Shown here piece by piece: positions 49,436 through 56,288 of a DNA stretch of 64,000 bases. Within the stretch, counting starts at the first letter, position 1, and every line of letters starts with the position of its first letter. A program made the translations under genes and the position numbers. Location of the stretch: assembly GCA_963792655.1 (NCBI GenBank), contig CAWBWU010000003.1:1178001-1242000 (forward strand), read 5' to 3'. This stretch comes from DOZZ01 sp963792655 (GTDB taxonomy: Bacteria; Acidobacteriota; Terriglobia; Bryobacterales; Bryobacteraceae). The notes under the pieces are model-generated. The model worked only from the letters and a program-made list of their open reading frames with translations. It had not been told where the DNA came from and made no database searches.

Positions 49436-49918
49436 ATGACTTTGGACGAGATCCGCGAACTGATCGGGTTACTGAATGAATCGGGAATCGCGGAGTTGGA
49501 AGTGCAACGCGGGGATAATCGGGTTCGGGTGCGCCGTTCGTTCGGCTCCGAAACTCAGACCTACGCACCCGTGATGATGCAGCAGCCCGCGGCTCCGAGC
49601 GCCGCACCTGCGGTGAGTGCGGCGGCTCCGGCAACTTCGCACGTCACCTCTGCTCCGACGCCTCCGCCGGACCCGAAGATCCAGCACGTGAAGTCTCCGA
49701 TTGTAGGCACCTTCTACGAATCCCCATCCCCCGATGCACCGCCGTTTGTGCGCATCGGCGAGACGGTGCAACCGGGTAAGGTGCTCTGCATCATCGAATC
49801 CATGAAGCTCATGAATGAGATTGAAGCGGAGTTCGCGGGAGTGATAGAAAGCAAACTAGTCACGAGCGGCTCCCCTGTTGAATATGGGGAGGCCCTCTTT
49901 GGCATACGGCCCCTTTAA
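49436..49918 (+). CDS. accB: Biotin carboxyl carrier protein of acetyl-CoA carboxylase
   Basis: 160 residues. N-terminal helical domain (DEIRELIGLLNESGIAELEV), a Pro/Ala-rich linker (about residues 45-80) and the biotinyl domain with the attachment Lys in LCIIESMKLMNEIEAEF. It carries carboxybiotin in the first step of fatty acid synthesis and is co-transcribed with accC, whose start lies inside its 3' end. Confidence 0.95.
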   Translation: MTLDEIRELIGLLNESGIAELEVQRGDNRVRVRRSFGSETQTYAPVMMQQPAAPSAAPAVSAAAPATSHVTSAPTPPPDPKIQHVKSPIVGTFYESPSPDAPPFVRIGETVQPGKVLCIIESMKLMNEIEAEFAGVIESKLVTSGSPVEYGEALFGIRPL

Positions 49919-51257
49919 TAAAATTCTGATTGCCAACCGCGGCGAAATCGCCCTTCGCGTGATCTGCGCGTGCCGCGAGCTAGGCATCGACACCGTCGCG
50001 GTTTATTCCGAAGCCGACCGCTACACGCTGCCCGTCCGCTTCGCCGACGAAGCCATTTGCATCGGCCCCGCCAAGAGTGCGCGCAGTTATCTCGACATCC
50101 CGTCGATCATCAGCGCTGCTGAGATTACCGACGCGGATGCGATTCACCCCGGCTATGGATTCCTGAGCGAGAACGCCGGGTTTGCTGAAGTGTGCGATGC
50201 ATCGGGCCTGAAGTTCATCGGACCGCGTCCGGATGTGATTCGCGCGATGGGCTTGAAGGAACATGCGCGCGATGTGATGAAGCAGCATGGCGTGCCGATC
50301 CTGCCCGGCTCTGAAGGCATTCTGAAATCGAGTGACGAGGCGGTGGCAGTCGCTGAACAGATTGGGTTGCCGGTGATCTTGAAGGCGTCAGCCGGTGGCG
50401 GCGGGCGCGGCATGCGTGTGGTGAATGAGATCGCGGAACTCCCCGCGCTGCTCGCACAGGCCCAGAACGAAGCGGGTGCGGCGTTCAGTTCAGCCGACGT
50501 CTACTGCGAGAAGTTCATCACCAAGCCGCGGCATATCGAGTTCCAGGTGCTTGCAGATGAGCACGGCAATATTGAAATTCTCGGTGAGCGCGAATGTAGT
50601 ATCCAGCGGCGCCACCAGAAGCTGCTCGAGGAGTCGCCCTCGCCCGCGCTTCGTTCCGACGTGCGCGAGCGCGTCAAAAGCAAACTGGCTGAAGCGCTGA
50701 AGTCCATCGGATACACCAACGCCGGGACGGTTGAGTTTCTGATGGATGAGAATGGCGACCTCTACTTCATTGAAGTGAACGCGCGCATTCAGGTAGAGCA
50801 CCCAGTGACTGAAACCGTCACCGGTGTTGATTTAGTGAAGGCGCAGATACGGATCGCTGCCGGCGAAACGCTGGATCAGATTCTGCCGCAGCGGCCTGTG
50901 GTGCCGCATGGTCACGCGATTGAGTGCCGCATCAACGCAGAAAATCCAGACACGTTCGCGCCAAGCCCGGGCCGCATCACTGCGTTCAATTTGCCTGGCG
51001 GCATTGGCATCCGCGTTGACACGCATGCCTACACAGACGGCGTGATCCCGCCTTTCTACGATTCGCTGGTGGCCAAGCTGATTGCTTATGGGGATACGAG
51101 AACAGAAGCGATTGCACGCATGAAACGCGCGCTCAGCATGTTTGTTGTCGAAGGCATTCACACGTCAATTCCGCTGCATCAGAAGATTCTTAACGATGCG
51201 GATTTTGTGGCCGGAACGTTCGACACGAACTTCATCAAGCGCTACGGCAAAGCCTGA
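49899..51257 (+). CDS. accC: Biotin carboxylase of acetyl-CoA carboxylase
   Basis: 452 residues. FNKILIANRGEIALRVICAC starts the protein; the ATP-grasp glycine loop is VILKASAGGGGRGMRVVNEI; RHIEFQVLADEHGNI and MDENGDLYFIEVNARIQVEH carry metal and bicarbonate ligands. I chose TTG 49899 because GGGGAGG at 49886-49892 stands six bases before it; in-frame TTG 49878 and ATG 49884 are alternatives. It overlaps accB by 20 bases. Confidence 0.95.
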   Translation: MAYGPFNKILIANRGEIALRVICACRELGIDTVAVYSEADRYTLPVRFADEAICIGPAKSARSYLDIPSIISAAEITDADAIHPGYGFLSENAGFAEVCDASGLKFIGPRPDVIRAMGLKEHARDVMKQHGVPILPGSEGILKSSDEAVAVAEQIGLPVILKASAGGGGRGMRVVNEIAELPALLAQAQNEAGAAFSSADVYCEKFITKPRHIEFQVLADEHGNIEILGERECSIQRRHQKLLEESPSPALRSDVRERVKSKLAEALKSIGYTNAGTVEFLMDENGDLYFIEVNARIQVEHPVTETVTGVDLVKAQIRIAAGETLDQILPQRPVVPHGHAIECRINAENPDTFAPSPGRITAFNLPGGIGIRVDTHAYTDGVIPPFYDSLVAKLIAYGDTRTEAIARMKRALSMFVVEGIHTSIPLHQKILNDADFVAGTFDTNFIKRYGKA

Positions 51258-51274
51258 GTGGGGCGTGGGGCTCG

Positions 51275-51353
51275 CATCAGGGGCGCGACCGATAGGGAGT
51301 GCAGCACCTTGTTGGAGCGATGAATGCGCTTGCTATCGGGCGCGCCCCAGATG
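51275..51353. repeat. Palindromic intergenic repeat, copy 3
   Basis: Arms GGGGCGCG/CGCGCCCC and CCGATAG/CTATCGG pair in order around a mid-loop, with outer CATC/GATG. The left arm text GGCGCGAC....AGGGAG.GCA matches copy 1 in pattern. It lies just past the accC stop. Confidence 0.75.
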
Positions 51354-51390
51354 AAAGAATCGCTTTGATCGAAGATCCCGCTACAGCATC

Positions 51391-51407
51391 CGGGGCGCCA
51401 GGCCCCG
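51391..51407. terminator. GC-rich hairpin between convergent accC and arabinofuranosidase
   Basis: CGGGGC (51391-51396), loop GCCAG, GCCCCG (51402-51407). Flanked by AAAA on one side only; a weak terminator at best, seven bases past the minus-strand stop. Confidence 0.35.
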
Positions 51408-51413
51408 AAAACG

Positions 51414-53010
51414 TCACGAAAGTTCCAACTCCAGCTTCGTCACCGAAGCCGGCTCAAAACTAAACACGAATGGCTGGTTGACCGTGAGGTTCACGTCGCG
51501 CGGTTGAATGCCCTTAGGCTGATCAAACGTGTTGCGCGCGTGGATATCTTTGGCTGTCAGTACTGTCCCGCGCCCGCCAGTTACCCTCATCCCACGCAGG
51601 TTGATCTCCGTCTCCTGCGCATTCCGCACATCGGGATTCACAACAGTCAACACTGCACGCTTTCCATGCAGCGAGCACGAACCACTTAGTGAAAACGACG
51701 CGGTCATCCCCGGAACCGCCGTGTGTGGCGCGGAGAACATCGTGCGCAGCGATGTTCCGCCGCCGTGCGCGGCATACATCTCGAATGCATGGAAGACCGG
51801 CGTGACGATGAACTTATCCCCGCGCGCGACAAACGACGTATGAATGTTGTTGATCATCTGAGCCGCATTGGCCATCACGACCTTGTCGGCATGGCGGTTG
51901 AATATGTCGAGCGTGATGCCCGAAACCAGCGCGTCGCGCAGCGTCGGATAGTACGCCCACAGATACGAAGGGATCGATGCTCGGGTCCGTTTCGTGCCAT
52001 GCGCCCCACTCATCGACTACCAGCTTTACCTGACGTTCCGTGTCGACCTCGCCCATGATCGCCCAGTGATTGTTGATGAGCGGCTCCATGTAAGCCGCGC
52101 GATCCAGCAGTTGATACCACTGCGTCTCGGTGAACTCATTCGCCTGGTGGCGGCCATCGGTCAGTCCGCAGTAATAGTGAAGCGCGGTGGCATAGACGCG
52201 GCGCAGCGGGGCTTTGCTTTTTTCCGTGAGCTTCTGGAAGAAAGTGCGCGTCCACGCGTAGTCGGCGACGTTCGGACCCGACGCAATGAACGCCAGCTTG
52301 ACGCCGAAATTCGGCGCCCACTCGGAGAAGCGGCGAAACTCGATCGCGTATTCGTCGCCTGTGAAGTTGCCGCCACAACCCCAACTTTCATTGCCTACGC
52401 CCCAATAGCGAACCGGGAATGGATCGCGGTTCCCGCCACGCGCGCGGAGATCAGCGTTAGTGGTTGAGCCTGCGGGCGAGTTGCAGTACTCGATCCACTG
52501 ATAGAAATCAGTGGGCGTACCGCTGCGCAGGTTCGCCGCGAAATAGGGCTCTGCTCCAACTAACTTGCAGAGCTGAGCAAACTCATTGGTGCCGAACTGA
52601 TTTGTGTCGTACTTCTGCGGCCCATCGGGCGCTTTCTGCAGATAGGGTTGGTTGACCCAAAAGTTGGTGCGGCGCGGCCGTTGCGAACGCGGCCCCACGC
52701 CATCGCGCCAGTTGTAGCTGTCCGCAAAGCAGCCGCCCGGCCACCGGATGACAGAAGGCTTCAGCCGGCGCAAATTGTCGACCAGCGCCTTGCGGATACC
52801 TCCGATGTTGGGGATCTTCGAATTCTCTCCCACCCAGATGCCGTCGTAGATACAGCCGCCCAGGTGCTCCGTAAAGTGTCCGTAGATGTCGGGCGAGATG
52901 ATCCCGATGGGCTCGTCCGGCAGAACATCGATGCGCGCTGTCGCAGCTGAAGCGGTGCGTGGAGCAGCAGCCAGTGCCAGACCGCTGAGCAGGAAAGTCC
53001 GTCGTTGCAT
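51414..53010 (-). CDS. Secreted alpha-L-arabinofuranosidase, GH51-like (one frameshift)
   Basis: About 530 residues. An RR-containing signal (MQRRTFLLSGLALAAAPRT) is followed by the beta/alpha-barrel: PDIYGHFTEHLGGCIYDGIW and VIRWPGGCFADSYNWRDGVG are GH51 hallmarks. The acid/base Glu is in YWGVGNESWGCGGN and the nucleophile Glu in LVVDEWGAWH. A frameshift near 51970 leads to the C-terminal beta domain (SLSGSCSLHGKRAVLTVVNP). It would release arabinose from plant polysaccharide. Isolated from other glycan genes here. Confidence 0.88.
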
Positions 53011-53052
53011 GCACTAAATACTATTACGGCTTGCCTGCCCGGACTGCGTGAG

Positions 53053-53715
53053 TTAGTTGCTGAAGCGCCATTCGGGAGTGCGCTCTTTGCGCGCCTCCTG
53101 CAGTGCGCGCTGCACGCCAGCGACGTCGTAGTCGTTCGCATACACCGGGCTTCCCGGTTGCTGGCGCCATGATTCACCAAGACTGCCGGCATCAACCGCA
53201 TCGAACCCGAGTTCGTCGACAAGCGCTAGCACGGTTGCCTTCGCCTGCGCATCATCCCCTGCAACCGGCAGTGCAATGCGATTCGGCGCGCCCTTGGGCC
53301 GGCCGAGTTCATGCAGATGCTTTGCGTAGATATTGTTGAACACCTTCACCACCGGGTGGCCAAGTTGCTGCTCCACCCACTGGCTCTCCGGCGTGCCCGC
53401 TTCAATCCCCTCGATGAATCCGTCGCGCTGCTTCGGATAGTAGTTGCCGGTGTCGATGACAACCGTCTCGCGCGGCACGTTTTCGAATACGCGCTTCAGA
53501 GTGGGAATCTTGTTTTCCGGGATAGTGACGATCACCAGTTCACGATCGCGCACGGCTTCGTCAGCTGTAACTGCGACCGCTCCGGTCTCGGCAGCCAATC
53601 CGGCCAGCGATTCCGGCCCTCGCGAGTTCGCGATCTTCACGTCATGCCCAAGGCTGCGCAACCGGCGAGTCAGCGCCCCGCCGATGTTTCCAGTACCGAT
53701 GATTCCGATTCTCAT
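53053..53715 (-). CDS. NADP/F420-type reductase, NAD-binding domain protein
   Basis: 220 residues. MRIGIIGTGNIGGALTRRL is the nucleotide-binding start, and KIANSRGPESL, VVIDTGNYYPKQRDG and VVKVFNNIYAKHL follow the F420-dependent NADP reductase-like (6-phosphogluconate-dehydrogenase superfamily) pattern. The ATG at 53715 is chosen because the Rossmann strand begins at once. The arsC reading frame runs over its first 74 bases. Its place after the arsenic genes may be chance. Confidence 0.8.
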   Translation of the reverse strand: MRIGIIGTGNIGGALTRRLRSLGHDVKIANSRGPESLAGLAAETGAVAVTADEAVRDRELVIVTIPENKIPTLKRVFENVPRETVVIDTGNYYPKQRDGFIEGIEAGTPESQWVEQQLGHPVVKVFNNIYAKHLHELGRPKGAPNRIALPVAGDDAQAKATVLALVDELGFDAVDAGSLGESWRQQPGSPVYANDYDVAGVQRALQEARKERTPEWRFSN

Positions 53716-54217
53716 TCCAGGTTGGATGCACCCATTTGGCAAATGATGCGCTTCGGAGACCCGCCCTTGCTCCCAACTTTGCATATTGGCTTAGCCCGCC
53801 GTGCGTTATAGCGAGTTCCTTCAGATAGGCCCTGAGTTCATCGCGGACGCGCCGAAAGACCGCCATCCGCTCTGCTTCGGTCCCCTCGGACGCCGGAGGT
53901 GGATCGTCAAAGCTGTGATGCAGCTTTTGAGCCGTGCCGAAGAACACCGGGCAGCTTTCTTTCGCGTTGTCACAGACGGTGATCACGTAGTCGAATTGCT
54001 CGCTCTCAAGTTCATCGACATGCTTTGACCGTTGACCGGAAATATCAATTCCAATCTCGCGCATGGCGGCGATGGCTTCCGGTCGAACTGTGCCGGGCCT
54101 GGTCCCGGCACTTTCTACATCGAAGCGATCACCGGCATCGTGGCGCAACAGCCCTTCGGCCATCTGGCTTCGGGCAGAATTGCCGGTACAGAGAATCAAC
54201 ACGCGTTGCTTTTGCAT
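53642..54217 (-). CDS. arsC: Arsenate reductase, thioredoxin-coupled LMW phosphatase type (3' end doubtful)
   Basis: MQKQRVLILCTGNSARSQMA holds the phosphatase P-loop with catalytic Cys; the resolving Cys pair is seen in YVITVCDNAKESCPVFFGTA. It reduces arsenate to arsenite. Homologues end near FRRVRDELRAYLKELA; here the frame runs on about 45 residues and over the next gene's start, so a one-base error near 53812 (where an alternative frame gives an immediate TAA) is likely. ATG 54217 chosen; upstream codons lack homology. Third gene of arsR-arsM-arsC. Confidence 0.87.
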   Translation of the reverse strand: MQKQRVLILCTGNSARSQMAEGLLRHDAGDRFDVESAGTRPGTVRPEAIAAMREIGIDISGQRSKHVDELESEQFDYVITVCDNAKESCPVFFGTAQKLHHSFDDPPPASEGTEAERMAVFRRVRDELRAYLKELAITHGGLSQYAKLGARAGLRSASFAKWVHPTWNENRNHRYWKHRRGADSPVAQPWA

Positions 54218-54255
54218 GTTCACTTCGTTGTGATGCCTAGGGCAAAGGTAGATCG

Positions 54256-55098
54256 TTACGCGCAGCAGCCAGGTGCACAGCACGCCGTCGCGGTCTTCTC
54301 CGCTCGAATGAACGCGCTGATGAATTTGCCCTCGACTTGTTTGGCCAGCGCATCGACATCAAGACCCTGGCCGGCCAGGAATGTCCGCGCATCTTCCACG
54401 CTGTAAACCCGTGTCGGCTCAATGGTGATCTTGTCGAAGCCGGCTCTGGCGAGTTTGGCGACATAGTCGTAATCGCTCAATGCTCCAGCCACACAGCCCA
54501 CCCATAACTCCATGTTCTTTCTGATTTCCGCAGGCACTTCGCCGCGCACAACAACATCCGAGACAGCGAAGCGGCCGCCGGGCTTCAGCACGCGGAACGC
54601 TTCGTTCAATACCCTGTCCTTATCGCCGGACAGATTGATCACGCAATTGGAAATGATCACGTCGACAGTGTTGTCCGGCAGCGGGATATGCTCGATCTCG
54701 CCTTTCAGAAACTCCGCATTCGTCAGGCCGCTTTTCCGCTTGTTTTCTTCGGCCAAGGCCAGCATCTCATCGGTCATATCGAGGCCGTAGGCTTTGCCGG
54801 TAGGGCCAACACGCCGAGCCGATAGCAACACATCAATGCCGCCGCCCGAGCCGAGATCGAGGACCGTTTCACCGGCCTTTAGTTCGGCAAGAGCCGTAGG
54901 GTTGCCGCACCCGAGCGAGGCTTTCATGGCCGTGTCCGGAACTTCGCCTTGCTGCGTGCCGTCGTACAGATCCGAGGTAATGGGGTCGCAGCAATCTTCG
55001 AGCGCCGATGCCCCGCCGCAGCAGGAATTGCCCGCGCCCGACTGGGCGCGCAGCGCTGCCTGCCCATATTTCTCTTTGACAACTTCTTTGATGTTCAT
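54256..55098 (-). CDS. arsM: Arsenite S-adenosylmethyltransferase
   Basis: 280 residues. SAM-binding motif ETVLDLGSGGGIDVLLSARR, then DVIISNCVINLSGDKDRVLN and FRVLKPGGRFAVSDVV. Cys-rich sites for As(III) are NSCCGGASALEDCCDP near the N-terminus, the middle ISNC and WVGCVAGAL, and a Cys-rich tail (TACCAPGCCA). It methylates arsenite to volatile or less toxic forms. ATG at 55098 fits family length better than the start 24 bases upstream. Confidence 0.93.
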   Translation of the reverse strand: MNIKEVVKEKYGQAALRAQSGAGNSCCGGASALEDCCDPITSDLYDGTQQGEVPDTAMKASLGCGNPTALAELKAGETVLDLGSGGGIDVLLSARRVGPTGKAYGLDMTDEMLALAEENKRKSGLTNAEFLKGEIEHIPLPDNTVDVIISNCVINLSGDKDRVLNEAFRVLKPGGRFAVSDVVVRGEVPAEIRKNMELWVGCVAGALSDYDYVAKLARAGFDKITIEPTRVYSVEDARTFLAGQGLDVDALAKQVEGKFISAFIRAEKTATACCAPGCCA

Positions 55099-55112
55099 GG
55101 TTGTGCCTCTCT

Positions 55113-55467
55113 TTAACTGCACAGGCTGACAATCGCCTGCGGTTCGATTGCCTTGTTACGGGTGCAGCATTCGGCGTACAGAAAGCCGAGCAGCTCTTGC
55201 AGCGCTTTGGTGTTCGCCGAATACCGCAGGAAAGTGCTTTCCCGCTGCACCTTCACCAAACCTTCGTTTTTGAGCTTCTCCAAGATGATGGGAAAGGGTG
55301 GAAGCCGTAATGCCAAGCTCCCCGATGATGTCGCCGACCACCATGCCGTCCGGATGCGCCGACAGCAGCAGACGCATGATGCGCAGGCGCGGCTCTGTGC
55401 CAAGAGCCGAAAACATATCCGCGAAGCGCGGCACCTGTTCCTCTAATTGTTTTCTGCTGACCGCCAT
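55113..55467 (-). CDS. arsR: ArsR family arsenic-responsive repressor (one frameshift)
   Basis: About 117 residues. Winged helix: FADMFSALGTEPRLRIMRLL, HPDGMVVGDIIGELGITAST, then LSHHLEKLKNEGLVKVQRES with a shift near 55290. Adjacent Cys residues near the end (FLYAECCTRN) and a last Cys could bind As(III). It should repress itself and arsM-arsC until arsenite binds. The palindromic operator lies just before its start. Confidence 0.87.
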
Positions 55468-55484
55468 TCAGTCTCTCCTTGCAC

Positions 55485-55510
55485 GATACTTCTATCATGA
55501 TAGAAATATC
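55485..55510. promoter_or_regulatory. ArsR operator palindrome
   Basis: Core TTCTATCATGATAGAA (55490-55505) is a perfect 16-bp palindrome, extended by GATA/TATC on both sides with a single mismatched pair, 26 bp in all. It starts 18 bases before the arsR ATG, the position expected for self-repression. Confidence 0.8.
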
Positions 55511-55608
55511 AAAGTCAAGGACGGAGAACAGTTTCAACCATAGCCAAAACCGATCTAGGGTCGGCGATAGCCGTTTAAGCCGCAAGATTGTAATTCAGTG
55601 GGATGAGA

Positions 55609-55658
55609 TGGTCGGGGCGAGAGGATTCGAACCTCCGGCCTCCTGGTCCCGAACCAAG
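55609..55658 (-). tRNA. 3' half of tRNA-Pro(CGG), likely attachment-site remnant
   Basis: Read on the minus strand the 50 bases give the anticodon arm (CTTGG-TTCGGGA-CCAGG, anticodon CGG), variable loop, T-arm (GGAGGTTCGAATCCTC), the 3' half of the acceptor stem (TCGCCCCG) and CCA. The D-arm and 5' acceptor strand are absent: sequence diverges right at the 5' side of the anticodon stem. Such partial tRNAs are left by integration of mobile elements at the anticodon region. Confidence 0.82.
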
Positions 55659-55679
55659 TGACGACGAAGAATCAACGGA

Positions 55680-55916
55680 TTAGCTACATTGATACAGATT
55701 GCGCTGGAGTATTCTTAGTTGTTTGATTTCAGATACATAGGAACGGTGCCGTGTGCTGAGTGCGCAACCGGTACTAACGGATAGCTGCACGAGGTAGCCA
55801 TAGTATCGGCCATAGTCCACATAAGCTCGCGCATCAGTCTTTTGTTCTTTCATTCGTTCGCAACGGCTTGGTTCCATGGTGTGCACCTTGGCGGCAGCGT
55901 CGTCGCTTGTCACCAC
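55680..55916 (-). CDS. Possible short accessory protein
   Basis: 78 residues, start near the right, text with DARAYVDYGRYYGYLVQLSV. No family recognised, AT-richer than nearby genes, no clear ribosome site. Kept only as a candidate inside otherwise empty DNA. Confidence 0.2.
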   Translation of the reverse strand: MVTSDDAAAKVHTMEPSRCERMKEQKTDARAYVDYGRYYGYLVQLSVSTGCALSTRHRSYVSEIKQLRILQRNLYQCS

Positions 55917-56288
55917 GCCAGAGCTTGTCCCGGTCCCTCGATTATAAGAGCGGCGACGCTGGTAACGCGTCTCCGTTTTCTTCGGTCGGAGATCACTCGC
56001 GCTTGGGGAATTCGTTTGCTGTCAATTACCATCTCTATTCGGAACGTTTACAGCGTGATTCTTAACGCGCTCAACATACCGCCGCGATGCTCCAAGCCGC
56101 GGGTCTCGGAGCTGAATAGGGCTTCGGCCTGAAAAATGAGGATCATCTCAACTTCGTAGCAGCCATCGGTTCCGCCGGGCACATATTAGCGGTGCTCGTT
56201 ATTTGTCGGCGTTGGCAAGTTACGGGTTTCACTTTTCTCAACGTACGCCGCTCGCGTTGTCCGTGGGACTGCTAGCCCCCTGGCAAGA
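55917..56288. other. Accessory stretch without a supported gene
   Basis: About 370 bases past the tRNA remnant with lower GC than the flanks by eye. No coding, RNA or repeat signal I can support. Confidence 0.35.

Noticed and set aside
55842..56132. 96-codon plus-strand frame in the accessory gap
   Set aside because: No ribosome site, domain or coding-like composition.
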